This document shows positions 1-9,232 of a stretch of DNA of 64,000 nucleotides, piece after piece (position 1 is the first letter of the stretch; every line of letters starts with the position of its first letter). The stretch is from an uncultured Fodinibius sp. (GTDB lineage: Bacteria; Bacteroidota; Rhodothermia; Balneolales; Balneolaceae). A program made the position numbers and the translations under genes. The notes below the pieces were generated by a model. It saw nothing but the letters and a program-made list of their open reading frames with translations, did no database searches and was not told the DNA's origin. The DNA is taken from the NCBI GenBank assembly GCA_913056235.1, contig CAJXMW010000003.1:124001-188000 (forward strand), written 5' to 3'.

Positions 1-199
1 TATTGCTAGTGCAATTGACAATAATATGTACGACTTCCTTCGTTCTCAGGATGTACAGACCGGCGGCACGTCGTTGTCACCTGGAGAAATCCAGAATATT
101 CGCTACAATGTGAAAGGCGGCATCGGGGTTTTCGGAAGCATGGCCACCGATACCAACCGCATTTATATTGAACGTCCCCAAACGATCACCAACCAATGA
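1..199 (+). CDS. C-terminal end of a probable DUF4249-family lipoprotein (5' end outside the window)
   Basis: The reading frame starting at base 2 is open from the window edge to a TGA at 197-199 and gives about 65 residues. It ends with a tract containing YDFLRS, then NIRYNVKGGIGVFGSMA. This resembles the C-terminus of DUF4249 proteins, which are lipoproteins of Bacteroidota often encoded near TonB-dependent receptors; that assignment rests on this tail only. The stop overlaps the next start as ATGA (196-199), so the two genes are probably translationally coupled. The N-terminus, signal peptide and upstream neighbours are not visible. Confidence 0.5.
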   Translation, partial: IASAIDNNMYDFLRSQDVQTGGTSLSPGEIQNIRYNVKGGIGVFGSMATDTNRIYIERPQTITNQ

Positions 200-873
200 A
201 GAGAATAGTTACTTCCTTTTTGCTCACATTGTTTTTGTTAGGTCTTGTACTGCCGGCCAGCGCTCAGCAATCATCCTCCTTTAAGCTGGCACGTATTAAA
301 TACCGAGGAGCCGGCGACTGGTATAACGATCCCTCGTCGCTCAAGAATCTTGCAGAATTTGCCCGCCAGCAGGTCCCCATTGCCATCAACCCTGAGTACG
401 ATGATGTCGCCATCGGCAGCAGCGACCTCTTCGAATATCCCTTTGCCTTCTTAACCGGGCACGGCAGCATCAGCATCAACCAAACCGAGGCAGCGAATCT
501 GCGCGAATACCTGAACAATGGTGGCTTTCTCTATATTGATGATGATTACGGGCTCGATAAGCATTTTCGGGACGTCATCAAACAGGTGTATCCCGATGAG
601 GAACTGATCGAAATTCCATTTGATCATCCGATCTATCACCAGGTGTATGATTTTCCTGAGGGGCTGCCCAAAGTTCATGAACACGACGGCAAGCCTCCCC
701 GCGGTTTTGGGCTCCTTCGCAACGGTCGACTCGTTCTTTTTTATACGTACGAATCGAACCTGGCCGACGGCTGGGCTAATCCCGAGGTCCACAATGATCC
801 GGCCGCCATCCGGCAAAAAGCCCTGCAGATGGGTACCAATATTCTAGTGTATGCGCTTACAAGCGGACGATAA
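196..873 (+). CDS. DUF4159 domain-containing secreted protein
   Basis: 225 residues. A Sec signal peptide covers about residues 1-23 (MKR, hydrophobic core, ending ASAQ). The rest matches the DUF4159 pattern: an early KYRGAGDWYNDP segment, a FLTGHGSI strand, then EYLNNGGFLYIDDDYG and a late region on fall-back to the host, DGWANPEVHNDP. Proteins of this family have a glutamine-amidotransferase-like/Rossmann-like fold; the biochemical role is not established. The start overlaps the stop of the upstream probable DUF4249 gene by ATGA, pointing to one operon. In many Bacteroidota DUF4159 proteins sit near MoxR/VWA clusters, which are not visible here. The exported location is inferred from the signal peptide. 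Confidence 0.85.
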   Translation: MKRIVTSFLLTLFLLGLVLPASAQQSSSFKLARIKYRGAGDWYNDPSSLKNLAEFARQQVPIAINPEYDDVAIGSSDLFEYPFAFLTGHGSISINQTEAANLREYLNNGGFLYIDDDYGLDKHFRDVIKQVYPDEELIEIPFDHPIYHQVYDFPEGLPKVHEHDGKPPRGFGLLRNGRLVLFYTYESNLADGWANPEVHNDPAAIRQKALQMGTNILVYALTSGR

Positions 874-1031
874 TGCAGAACAGTGATCTTACAGATTGTG
901 CGGGTTACCACAAATTTCTTAATTTCTCCGAGTTAACTTATAGGACCAATATACCCCGTGTTCTATTACTTTCTCCTCATCTTTTTTTTCGAGATATTTA
1001 GTTGACTATAAAATCAACCAATTAGTGTATA

Positions 1032-1475
1032 ATGATCATACCTATTGCCAGCGACCATGCCGGATTTGAAGCCAAGGAAAAAGTGAAAAAAATATTGGAA
1101 GAGCTCGGGCACATGCCGGTGGATTTTGGTACTCATTCTGATGATTCCGTGGATTATCCTGATTTTGCTGTGCAGGTTGCAGAAAAAGTGGATGATGGCG
1201 AACACAACAAAGGTATTCTGATCTGTGGCACGGGACAGGGCATGTGCATGACCGCCAACAAATATAAAAATGTCCGCGCCGCGCTGGTATATGATGATGA
1301 TTCTGCCCGCCTGTCACGCGAGCACAATAATGCTAATATTATGTGCCTGCCTGGTCGACAGCTTGATGATAATCAACTCAAAAAATTTATTGCCACTTGG
1401 TTGGATACAAGCTTCGACGGCGGCCGCCACGAACGACGCGTTAACAAAATCCATGATTTAACCGATAAAAATTAA
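1032..1475 (+). CDS. rpiB: Ribose-5-phosphate isomerase B
   Basis: 147 residues, the usual length of the RpiB/LacAB family. It interconverts ribose 5-phosphate and ribulose 5-phosphate in the non-oxidative pentose phosphate pathway. The N-terminal IASDHAGFEAKE binds the sugar phosphate. Cys65 in ICGTGQG is the catalytic base, and His98 in SREHNNANI is the ring-opening residue. Arg/Asn positions in the C-terminal helix are also typical. It lies six bases upstream of glyA on the same strand, so the two are probably co-transcribed. No clear Shine-Dalgarno sequence precedes the ATG, which is common in this phylum. Confidence 0.95.
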   Translation: MIIPIASDHAGFEAKEKVKKILEELGHMPVDFGTHSDDSVDYPDFAVQVAEKVDDGEHNKGILICGTGQGMCMTANKYKNVRAALVYDDDSARLSREHNNANIMCLPGRQLDDNQLKKFIATWLDTSFDGGRHERRVNKIHDLTDKN

Positions 1476-1481
1476 GGTCCA

Positions 1482-2780
1482 ATGAAGTCACTTTCAGAAC
1501 AAGATTCCTCCATATTTGACCTACTTTCTAAAGAGAAAAAGCGCCAAAATAACAATTTAGAGCTTATTGCCTCCGAAAATTTTGCATCTCGTGCCGTGAT
1601 GGAAGCCATGGGTTCTACTCTCACCAACAAATATGCCGAGGGACTGCCTGGTAAACGTTATTATGGCGGATGCGAAGTTGTGGATCAGGTAGAAGAAGTT
1701 GCACGTAAACGCGCCAAAGAACTGTTCGGAGCATCCTGGGTAAATGTACAGCCGCATTCCGGAGCGCAAGCCAACGCAGCCGTGTACCTGGCCTTCATGG
1801 AACCTGGTGATACGCTGCTTGGCCTTGACCTGTCGCATGGTGGTCACCTGACACATGGATCGCCAGTAAACTTCTCTGGAATTCTTTACAACTCCGAATT
1901 CTACGGCGTAGATAAAGAGACCGGGCGTATTGATCTGGATCAGGTGCGAAAGAAAGCCAAAGAAGTACAGCCAAAATTGATTTCTATTGGGGCTTCGGCT
2001 TATCCCCGTGATTTTGACTACAAAGCTTTTCGCGAAATCGCTGACGAAGTGGGCGCCTACCTCTGGATGGATATGGCGCACACCGCCGGCCTCATTGCTG
2101 CAGGACTGTTAAACAATCCCCTGCCGCACTGCCATGTAGTAACAACAACTACGCACAAGACGCTGCGCGGCCCACGTGGCGGAATGATCCTGCTCGGCGA
2201 AGACGGCAAGAACACACTGGGCGTAGAAGCTCGAAAATCAGGACGCACAAAGCAGTGGAGCGAAGTACTTGACTCGGCCGTTTTTCCCGGCACACAGGGA
2301 GGTCCGCTAATGCATGTGATTGCCTCCAAAGCAGTATCTTTTAAGGAGGCTCTGCAAGATGACTTCAAAGACTACCAGCAACAAGTCAAAGCCAACACCA
2401 AAGCCATGGGACAGAAGTTCATGGAAATGGGGTATAACCTCGTCAGCAATGGCACCGACAACCACCTTATACTTATTGATCTGCGAAACAAAGGACTGAC
2501 CGGCAAAACAGCAGAGCAGGCACTTGAAAGAGCGAACATCACGCTTAACAAAAACATGGTACCATTTGATACCGAAAGTCCGTTTGTAACCTCTGGCATT
2601 CGTGTTGGATCGCCGGCTATGACCACCAGGGGGCTCCAAACAGATGAGTTTGAGCATATCGCTACCATGATTGACCGGGTACTGCAAAACCCTGAAGATG
2701 AGACAGTTATTGAGGCGGTCAAACGCGAAGTGACTGATCTATGCGACCAATTTCCGCTTTATGATTTCGTAACGGCTTAA
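1482..2780 (+). CDS. glyA: Serine hydroxymethyltransferase
   Basis: 432 residues, full length for the bacterial enzyme. It is a cytosolic PLP enzyme that converts serine plus tetrahydrofolate into glycine plus 5,10-methylene-THF, the main one-carbon source. Visible signatures are [10 protein letters not shown] near residue 27, the KRYYGG loop near 58, and the PLP lysine Lys226 in the [16 protein letters not shown] block. It follows rpiB by six bases. Its TAA stop shares bases with the stop of the convergent tatA gene through a TTAA palindrome (2777-2780), so the two transcripts must overlap at their 3' ends. Confidence 0.97.
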   Translation: MKSLSEQDSSIFDLLSKEKKRQNNNLELIASENFASRAVMEAMGSTLTNKYAEGLPGKRYYGGCEVVDQVEEVARKRAKELFGASWVNVQPHSGAQANAAVYLAFMEPGDTLLGLDLSHGGHLTHGSPVNFSGILYNSEFYGVDKETGRIDLDQVRKKAKEVQPKLISIGASAYPRDFDYKAFREIADEVGAYLWMDMAHTAGLIAAGLLNNPLPHCHVVTTTTHKTLRGPRGGMILLGEDGKNTLGVEARKSGRTKQWSEVLDSAVFPGTQGGPLMHVIASKAVSFKEALQDDFKDYQQQVKANTKAMGQKFMEMGYNLVSNGTDNHLILIDLRNKGLTGKTAEQALERANITLNKNMVPFDTESPFVTSGIRVGSPAMTTRGLQTDEFEHIATMIDRVLQNPEDETVIEAVKREVTDLCDQFPLYDFVTA

Positions 2781-2968
2781 CCCTGTTTATTTGATGAGGA
2801 CTGATTTTCATCTTCAACTTGTTCTTTCTGGGAGTCTTCTGTCGCATTTTTGAATTCGGTAATACCTTGGCCGATACCACGTGCTAATTCAGGGATTTTA
2901 CTGGCGCCGAAGAACAGAATAATAAGAACAACGGCAATAATTAATATTTCACTTCCGCCAAAAGTCAT
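2777..2968 (-). CDS. tatA: Sec-independent translocase subunit TatA/TatE family
   Basis: 63 residues. One N-terminal membrane helix (about 8-21, [16 protein letters not shown]), then the TatA hinge [17 protein letters not shown] and an acidic, serine/asparagine-rich cytoplasmic tail. This is the TatA/B/E architecture. The short tail and [12 protein letters not shown] form favour TatA over TatB. TatA oligomers form the passage for folded proteins recruited by TatC. tatC lies on the opposite strand, starting at 3142, so the pair is divergent. The ATG is preceded by an AAAAAGGTG ribosome site and by an exact tandem 17-bp duplication. No tatB is seen, as in minimal TatAC systems. Confidence 0.9.
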   Translation of the reverse strand: MTFGGSEILIIAVVLIILFFGASKIPELARGIGQGITEFKNATEDSQKEQVEDENQSSSNKQG

Positions 2969-2977
2969 AAATACACC

Positions 2978-3011
2978 TTTTTGATGTCTAAGTTTTTTTG
3001 ATGTCTAAGTT
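2978..3011 (-). repeat. Exact tandem 17-bp duplication in the tatA leader
   Basis: Bases 2978-2994 and 2995-3011 are identical 17-mers (plus strand TTTTTGATGTCTAAGTT). On the tatA strand the second copy runs directly into the AAAAAGGTG ribosome-binding stretch about ten bases before the ATG, so the duplication also copies part of the ribosome-site surroundings. Directly read from the sequence; any regulatory effect is inference. Confidence 0.85.
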
Positions 3012-3141
3012 CTTGAAAAAATCTATCGAATTAAAATCTGATTCATCCTTACTTTACGTAGATAATAAATAAAGAGATTTATTTGAGATAATAATTCCGA
3101 TATAACCATTACCGAATATTCAAATTTAAGCGAGTACCACA

Positions 3142-3981
3142 GTGGATAACCGAGAAATTATGACTGATGATCCGCCCAAAGCCAAGCCGCCAAAGGACCG
3201 CACGGCCAACATGTCGTTTTTGGACCATCTCGAAGAGTTGCGCTGGCGCCTTATCAAAGGGTTTTCGGGGATTGCAGTTGGTATTGTAATAGCCATATTT
3301 TTAGGCGACTTTCTGGTAGATAAGGTAATGCTTGGGCCCACCAATTCTGATTTTCTGGTGTACAGGTTACTTGGTATTGATGCCATCGACCTGACGATAC
3401 AGAGCCGAAAACTACCGGGACAGTTTTTTACGTACTGGGGTACCATCATCGTCTTTGGCGGAATTGTAGGATCACCCATCTTCTTTTATCAAATGTGGGC
3501 CTTTGTGGAGCCAGCCATGGAAACCTCCGAAAAGCTAAAAACCTTTGCCCATACCCTTTTTATCACCTTCTTTTTTCTGCTGGGCATTGCTTTTGGATAT
3601 TTTATTCTCGTGCCTTTTGCACTACAGTTTTTTAGTCAATTTCAGATTTCAGAAGCTATTCATAACGACTTTGATATCAACGAATACTTTAGCTCAATGA
3701 CGATGTGGGTGGTCTCCTGCGGTATCATTTTTCAACTTCCGGTACTCAGTTACTTCCTATCCAAGTTCGGGCTTCTTACTCCCGAATTTCTCAAGCAATA
3801 CCGGCGCCATGCCATCATCGTCTGTTTCATTCTATCGGCATTTTTAACCCCACCGGATCCCGTATCACAAGTCCTTATCGCCATTCCCTTGATACTGTTG
3901 TACCAACTGGCAATATGGGTCAGCAAGTTTGGCGTCCGCAAACGCAACAAAGAACTGGAAAAAGCGTTTGGTAATGGGTAG
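3142..3981 (+). CDS. tatC: Sec-independent protein translocase TatC
   Basis: 279 residues with a GTG start; an in-frame ATG at 3160 is an alternative, since the SFLDHLEELRWRL motif that opens the conserved family comes after both. Six membrane helices can be traced. The family signature HLEELRWR near residue 29 contacts the twin-arginine peptide, and the long periplasmic loop between helices ends in FGGIVGSPIFFYQMWAF. TatC is the inner-membrane receptor for folded Tat substrates. The tail is short and basic (KFGVRKRNKELEK). It is divergent from tatA across a 173-base AT-rich spacer. Confidence 0.95.
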   Translation: MDNREIMTDDPPKAKPPKDRTANMSFLDHLEELRWRLIKGFSGIAVGIVIAIFLGDFLVDKVMLGPTNSDFLVYRLLGIDAIDLTIQSRKLPGQFFTYWGTIIVFGGIVGSPIFFYQMWAFVEPAMETSEKLKTFAHTLFITFFFLLGIAFGYFILVPFALQFFSQFQISEAIHNDFDINEYFSSMTMWVVSCGIIFQLPVLSYFLSKFGLLTPEFLKQYRRHAIIVCFILSAFLTPPDPVSQVLIAIPLILLYQLAIWVSKFGVRKRNKELEKAFGNG

Positions 3982-4116
3982 CAGCACAAAATTAGGAGGG
4001 TATTTCCCTTTCCTGCTTACTTGAAATACGTTAACTTTAAAACTTGCAAAAGTAGCGTAACGGCTATTTGAATATTGTTCGCTCTAATGAAATTCAATGA
4101 CACAAGAAATCCATCA

Positions 4117-4653
4117 ATGAACTTCTTGAAGAAATCCTCTTTATTCCAACTGACAATCGTCTTATCTGCATTCCTGCTCTTTCAAGGTTGTTCAGATAGC
4201 GGAACCAACGTAAAGGAACCTCAATTCAATCCTCCCCCTCAATACGACTTGTCCAAGGCCGACACCTCCTATACTACCGATGACGGTCTGCAAGTATATA
4301 TTATTGAAGAAGGCTATGGAGGTTTTGAGGTTATTCCACGTGATCAGGTGACTGCAAAATACACCGGCTACACCATGGATGGGAAAGTATTCGACAGCAC
4401 GTTTAGAAATGATCAAAGAACTGGCGGAATTCTTCGAAATTTGCGAACAGTCCCCATCTCCTCTGGAAATAATACGATATCTCCACTCATTGATGGGTTC
4501 CGTCGCGGAATCTTGGGCATGGTTGAAGGTGAAAAACGAACCGTAATTATTCCTCCTGAGCTTGGCTATGGCGAAGCTCAAAAAGGAACCAATGGTTTTG
4601 ACTTGCGTAACGACACTCTTCGCTTCGACATCGAATTAGTCAACATCTTTTAA
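4117..4653 (+). CDS. FKBP-type peptidyl-prolyl cis-trans isomerase, lipoprotein
   Basis: 178 residues from the ATG at 4117. This start is chosen because it gives a clean lipoprotein signal (MNFLKK, hydrophobic stretch, lipobox LLFQGC); in-frame upstream starts at 4087 and 4075 would put a polar stretch in front. The FKBP domain fills the C-terminal two thirds: VTAKYTGYTMDGKVFDSTF, GFRRGILGMVEGEKRTVIIPPELGYG and a closing FDIELVNIF. It probably assists folding of exported proteins at the outer membrane or in the periplasm. It converges on the alanine racemase gene with only two bases between the stops. Confidence 0.88.
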   Translation: MNFLKKSSLFQLTIVLSAFLLFQGCSDSGTNVKEPQFNPPPQYDLSKADTSYTTDDGLQVYIIEEGYGGFEVIPRDQVTAKYTGYTMDGKVFDSTFRNDQRTGGILRNLRTVPISSGNNTISPLIDGFRRGILGMVEGEKRTVIIPPELGYGEAQKGTNGFDLRNDTLRFDIELVNIF

Positions 4654-4655
4654 GC

Positions 4656-5720
4656 CTACGACTTATATTCGCGCGGAATTTTGGGATTGATACTTGTTAG
4701 TACTTCATAGGGAATAGTCTTAATCTTATCAGCCCAATTCCGCGCATTTTCCTCGGATCCCAGTATTTCCACTTCTGTTCCTGGCTCATATTGATCGAGG
4801 CCAAGATAAACCATACAGTAGTTCATCGTTATCGTACCCACTACCGGATACGCTTTATCATCGATACGAACAGAAATATTCCCTGTCAAGCTACGCTTGA
4901 TTCCATCATCATATCCTACAGGTAGGACTCCGAGATATCCATCCTGCGGAGCCTCCCAATTCGCACCATAGCTAACCGTGCTGTGAGCTGCAATACGTTT
5001 TGTCTGTACCAGCCGCGACTTCCACGATAGCACCGGTTCCAATGCCTCGATTTTCGTCTCTCCCGGCGGATACCCATAGAGACCAATCCCCAGCCGAACC
5101 ATATTAAACTGGTCAGTTTCGTAAAAAGCTGTTGCCCCGGTATTGGAAATATGTCCCGACAAACTATCATCAAAATATTTACGTATCGTCTTAAACTGAT
5201 CGTGCTGATTGACAACTAATTGTGAACCGGGATTGTCTGCCGTTGCATAGTGCGTATAAATGCCGGTACAAAATAGCTCCTGATTATCCTCAACCAACTG
5301 GGCAATCCGCTTAGCCTTTTCTGGAGGAAAGCCGAGTCGCCCCATGCCGGTATCAAAGTTAAGATGATATGAAGTGCCATTCGGTAGCCACTCAAAGTGT
5401 TCTTCCGAGCTGATCGTAGCGGTCAAATTATGCACGCGATATTGTGAAACCGATGACTGTTCGGGCACTTCAAAGACCAGGATTGGCTTAGTGATACCGT
5501 TCTCTCGGAGCTCAATACCTTCGTGAATATCATTAACGGCAAACGCCCCCACAAGCGGTTCCAGTGTTTCGGCCACCGGGACGGCCCCATGCCCATAGGC
5601 GTCGGCTTTAACGACCGCCATGATGCGGCTATTTTCGTCCACATGACAACGCAGGGTTTCAAGATTCTGCTTCAGCGTTGTAAGATTAACAGTTACGGTT
5701 GAATTTGACTTCTGAATCAT
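4656..5720 (-). CDS. alr: Alanine racemase
   Basis: 354 residues, PLP-dependent, fold-type III. It makes D-alanine for peptidoglycan. The PLP lysine is Lys38 in VVKADAYGHG and the second catalytic base is Tyr251 in TVSYGANW. The FDTGMGRLG barrel motif and MVRLGIGLYGYPPG are present, and the C-terminal beta domain contains the VGTITMNYCMV strand. It lies 13 bases downstream of a large FAD oxidoreductase gene on the same strand, so it is probably transcribed with it. This copy best fits the housekeeping racemase; two further racemase-fold genes occur at 25133 and 28262. Confidence 0.93.
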   Translation of the reverse strand: MIQKSNSTVTVNLTTLKQNLETLRCHVDENSRIMAVVKADAYGHGAVPVAETLEPLVGAFAVNDIHEGIELRENGITKPILVFEVPEQSSVSQYRVHNLTATISSEEHFEWLPNGTSYHLNFDTGMGRLGFPPEKAKRIAQLVEDNQELFCTGIYTHYATADNPGSQLVVNQHDQFKTIRKYFDDSLSGHISNTGATAFYETDQFNMVRLGIGLYGYPPGETKIEALEPVLSWKSRLVQTKRIAAHSTVSYGANWEAPQDGYLGVLPVGYDDGIKRSLTGNISVRIDDKAYPVVGTITMNYCMVYLGLDQYEPGTEVEILGSEENARNWADKIKTIPYEVLTSINPKIPREYKS

Positions 5721-5733
5721 ACTGAACGTTCGA

Positions 5734-7335
5734 TTAAAATTTGAACCACGATTTCTTTAAATCCTTCAAAATAACATTGGCGGCATTATAGCCGGCCGCT
5801 CCAAAAACACCCCCTCCCGGATGGCAGGACGCTGATGAAAGATAGAGATTTTCGATGGGCGTTTTATACTCACTCATTTCCGGAATCGGACGAAACATAA
5901 ACATCTGATCAAAACTCATTTCTACGTGCATCACGTTGCCACGGACTAGCCCGTGTTTGCGCTCGATATCCAACGGCGTCTGGATATACCAATCGATAAG
6001 CTTGCCTTCCATATTGGGCGCATAGCGGGTTACCACATCGTAAATTTTCTGGGCTTCTCGTTCCCGAATATCATCCCAGTGCAGCCCATCCTGCAGTTCA
6101 TAAGGATGCCACTGCGCCCAGGCATAAAGTGTGTGTCCCCCACTTGGTGCCATCTCGGGATCAATCTCGGAAAAGGTCATCGCCAGCACCGCGGGATCCA
6201 CCGGCGGCTTTTTCTGCATATAATCTCCGATAGCATTATTCATATATTGTACTGACGGTGCCAGCAATTGCATCCCTTTATGTATATGGGGATCATCGGG
6301 ACAAGCACTGTAACGTGGCAGCTCTTCGACGGCGCAGCGGATGACCATCCCAAAACCATTACCTACATTGATGTCTTCTACTTTCTCATAGGTGGAGCTC
6401 GGCAGGTGATCGCGGCCTACCAACTTCATCATCGTCGTCTGCACATGAGCATTTGAGATAATGGCCTCTGCCCGATATTCATTATCTGCCGTTCGCGCGC
6501 CAATGGCCGTGCCGTCTTCAATCAGAATTTCTTTAACCGGAGACCCAGTAATAATTTCGCCGCCATGAGCCCGAATAAACTCGGCCATCGCCTGTGTGAG
6601 CATCCCGCTACCACCCCGCGGATGCTTGGCCCCGCTCTGATGCAGCATCGACTGCCAGCCGGCAAAATCGCCCGTAGCAGGGTGATCGGGTGTTGGGCCC
6701 GACTGTGCCGCAAACCACATAATTGCTGCCTTTAAATGGGAATTTTCAAAAGCATCATCCACCACCTTGCCATAGCTGCTAAGAATCTTCTGCAAGCCGC
6801 CAAGCTGTTTGCCCTTCTCGAACATTCCACCATTACGGATTTGGCCTTTAGCCAACTCTGTCACAATATTTTTCCCGCTCGGTGGCACCATGAAGGCTTT
6901 TAATACCCCTTCGTTGATACGTCCCCAAAACTCCACAAATTGGCGGTAGTTTTCGACATCCTCGGGAGCTACGTTGGCAATGGAATTCAGGGTGCGTTCC
7001 AGATCCTTAAAAAAGTGAATCACGCCCTCTCCATCGGGCACCGGGTACGACATGATGGGATCCATCTCAATATAATCAAGGCCATATTTCTCAAGCTCAA
7101 GTTCCTCAAGGATACCGGTCTGGTGAATCATGATATGCACCGAAGATCCCACATCCATGCGAAATCCCCTGGGATATTGTGCAGACTGAAACATCGTCTC
7201 GGTACTAACGGCTCCACCCAGCTGCTGCTGGCGTTCCAATACCGTTACGCGATAGCCCTCTTTGGCCAGATAACAGGCCGTTACCAAGCCATTATGTCCT
7301 GAACCTATAACCAGTACATCTTGTCGTTTAGTCAT
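5734..7335 (-). CDS. FAD-dependent oxidoreductase of the phytoene desaturase/CrtO/PYROXD2 type
   Basis: 533 residues. The N-terminus has the dinucleotide-binding fold VLVIGSGHNGLVTACYLA followed by VTVLERQQQLGGA. The C-terminus has the family's second FAD motif, SASCHPGGGVFGAAGYNAAN. This pair is typical of the CrtI/CrtO and PYROXD2 group, which includes carotenoid desaturases and ketolases. There is no other carotenoid gene nearby, so the substrate cannot be stated. The gene is immediately upstream of alr. It is divergent from sppA across about 106 bases. The family call is secure; a carotenoid role is only one possibility. Confidence 0.8.
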   Translation of the reverse strand: MTKRQDVLVIGSGHNGLVTACYLAKEGYRVTVLERQQQLGGAVSTETMFQSAQYPRGFRMDVGSSVHIMIHQTGILEELELEKYGLDYIEMDPIMSYPVPDGEGVIHFFKDLERTLNSIANVAPEDVENYRQFVEFWGRINEGVLKAFMVPPSGKNIVTELAKGQIRNGGMFEKGKQLGGLQKILSSYGKVVDDAFENSHLKAAIMWFAAQSGPTPDHPATGDFAGWQSMLHQSGAKHPRGGSGMLTQAMAEFIRAHGGEIITGSPVKEILIEDGTAIGARTADNEYRAEAIISNAHVQTTMMKLVGRDHLPSSTYEKVEDINVGNGFGMVIRCAVEELPRYSACPDDPHIHKGMQLLAPSVQYMNNAIGDYMQKKPPVDPAVLAMTFSEIDPEMAPSGGHTLYAWAQWHPYELQDGLHWDDIREREAQKIYDVVTRYAPNMEGKLIDWYIQTPLDIERKHGLVRGNVMHVEMSFDQMFMFRPIPEMSEYKTPIENLYLSSASCHPGGGVFGAAGYNAANVILKDLKKSWFKF

Positions 7336-7441
7336 TGTTTCTGATACTCACATTTAATAACATACTTAATGTTTTTACGCAACTCCGACTGAAACAAGAA
7401 GCACCCTCTTTTAATTCTGAAACTGACATCAATTAACATAT

Positions 7442-9226
7442 ATGAATTTTTTCAAGACGCTAATTGCCGCTACGCTGGGTACAATCATCGCTTTACTGCT
7501 TATCTTTTTTATCACGCTCATCACCGTCTCCGCCAGTTCCCAGGAACCGGAACCTTATGTTCGGAATAATTCTGTTTTAAAACTTTCGCTGAGCGGCACA
7601 CTGCCCAGCCAGTCCCCTTCTGATCCGCTGGATGACCTGCTCAATCAAAAGAATAATGATAAGGTCTCGCTGCAAACATTAAAAGAAAACTTGAACAAAG
7701 CACAGGTCCACGACAAGATCAAAGGGGTCTGGCTGGAAATTGATATGATGGCTGAGGGATGGGCTAATCTGCAGGAAGCACATCGGCTGATCAGCACTTT
7801 TCGAGACAGTTCGGATAAGTTCGTCTATGCCAGCACCAACGACATCGGACTTAATGAAAAAGGATATTTCCTTGCCACCGCGGCCGATTCCATCTTCTCT
7901 CCCCCGGAATCATTCTTTGAGTTTGACGGTTTCTTCAGTCAGGTAATGTTTTTTGAGGGAGCTTTTGAGAAACTGGGTCTCGAAGCGGAGGTGATCCGCC
8001 ATGGCAAATACAAAGGAGCCGTTGAACCTTTCTTCCGTAAAGAAATGTCGGAAGACAACAGATATCAGCTCAACCAAATTTTAAAAGAGGTGAACGAAAC
8101 CTTTGTAAGTGCTGCCAGCCAAAAGTCGGGCCACAGCGTGGATGAGCTAAACAGCTTGATGAACAGCCAGCCTCGTCTCACCTCAGAGTTCGGATACGAG
8201 CAAAACCTGATCGACTCACTGATGTACACTGATCAGTTGGTTAAGCACATTAAAACGCAGATTGGAGTTGCTAAGGATGACGAACTTGAGACTATTGCCA
8301 ACGGACGCTATGCCAAAGTTTCGAACGCTACAGCGGGCGTGACCATGCCTTCAACATCCGACAAGATTGCAGTAATTTATGCCAACGGACCCATAATGCC
8401 GGAAATGGGCTCCCAGTTTAACAACCAAGAGACAATCAGCGCGAAATTCATGAAGGAGCAGCTTTCCAACATTCAAGACAACGACAATGTGAAAGCGCTT
8501 GTGCTACGCATCAACAGTCCCGGTGGTTCGGGCAGCACCTCTGATGTGATCTGGCGCATGCTCCAGGAGACGAAGAATAACATCCCTGTCATCGTTTCCA
8601 TGGGAGAAGTAGCAGCGTCTGGTGGATACTATATCGCTATGGCTGGTGATACCATTGTAGCTGAACCTACAACCATCACTGGCTCCATCGGGGTATTTGC
8701 TACCAAGTTTAGCGCCCGGCAGCTACTCAACGACAAGCTTGGATTAACGTTTGACCAGGTAAAAACACACGAACATGCCGACTGGCTGCTGCCTACGCGG
8801 GAGCTCTCCTCCTCCGAGGAGAAAGCATTTCAGCAGTATATCGATCAATTTTACCAAACCTTCATTGGCAAAGTGGCTGATGCCCGCGGGATGACCTCAG
8901 AAGAGATTGACAACCGAGCGCAGGGACGCGTCTGGATTGGGGCCGACGCCAAAGGGGTTGGCCTTGTGGATGAGCTTGGTGGCCTTGATCGTGCAATGGA
9001 AATTGCCGCCCAAAAGGCAGGCATAGACAAATACAAGGTTGATCGTTATCCCAAGCCTAAAACCTTCTACGAACTGTTGATGGGATCTGCTGCTGCGCAA
9101 GCCAAAGCTTGGATCGGCAATAGCCTGTTATCCAATCCGGTTTCTGAACAAGTGCAAGAACAGATTTCAATCTTGAAACGACGCGATGCTTTGACATTCT
9201 TCCCGTATCGAATCAATATACAGTAA
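7442..9226 (+). CDS. sppA: Signal peptide peptidase SppA, long (67 kDa) form
   Basis: 594 residues with an N-terminal membrane anchor (about 5-30). It is an inner-membrane serine protease with a Ser/Lys dyad that degrades cleaved signal peptides. The two tandem S49 domains are visible. The first carries the catalytic lysine, Lys191 in HGKYKGAVEPF. The second carries the nucleophile, Ser393 in GEVAASGGYYIAM, after the oxyanion strand LRINSPGGSG. Both catalytic residues are intact. An MBL-fold hydrolase gene follows by six bases, so the two form an operon. Confidence 0.95.
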   Translation: MNFFKTLIAATLGTIIALLLIFFITLITVSASSQEPEPYVRNNSVLKLSLSGTLPSQSPSDPLDDLLNQKNNDKVSLQTLKENLNKAQVHDKIKGVWLEIDMMAEGWANLQEAHRLISTFRDSSDKFVYASTNDIGLNEKGYFLATAADSIFSPPESFFEFDGFFSQVMFFEGAFEKLGLEAEVIRHGKYKGAVEPFFRKEMSEDNRYQLNQILKEVNETFVSAASQKSGHSVDELNSLMNSQPRLTSEFGYEQNLIDSLMYTDQLVKHIKTQIGVAKDDELETIANGRYAKVSNATAGVTMPSTSDKIAVIYANGPIMPEMGSQFNNQETISAKFMKEQLSNIQDNDNVKALVLRINSPGGSGSTSDVIWRMLQETKNNIPVIVSMGEVAASGGYYIAMAGDTIVAEPTTITGSIGVFATKFSARQLLNDKLGLTFDQVKTHEHADWLLPTRELSSSEEKAFQQYIDQFYQTFIGKVADARGMTSEEIDNRAQGRVWIGADAKGVGLVDELGGLDRAMEIAAQKAGIDKYKVDRYPKPKTFYELLMGSAAAQAKAWIGNSLLSNPVSEQVQEQISILKRRDALTFFPYRINIQ

Positions 9227-9232
9227 AAGACC

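Noticed and set aside
1002-1033. TTGACT and TATAAT before rpiB as a sigma-70-type promoter
   Set aside because: The spacer is 20 bases and the TATAAT overlaps the start codon (ATG at 1032), so no leader is possible.
4075-4116. Upstream starts (4075, 4087) for the FKBP lipoprotein
   Set aside because: They add a polar stretch before the hydrophobic signal; the ATG at 4117 gives a proper lipoprotein signal.
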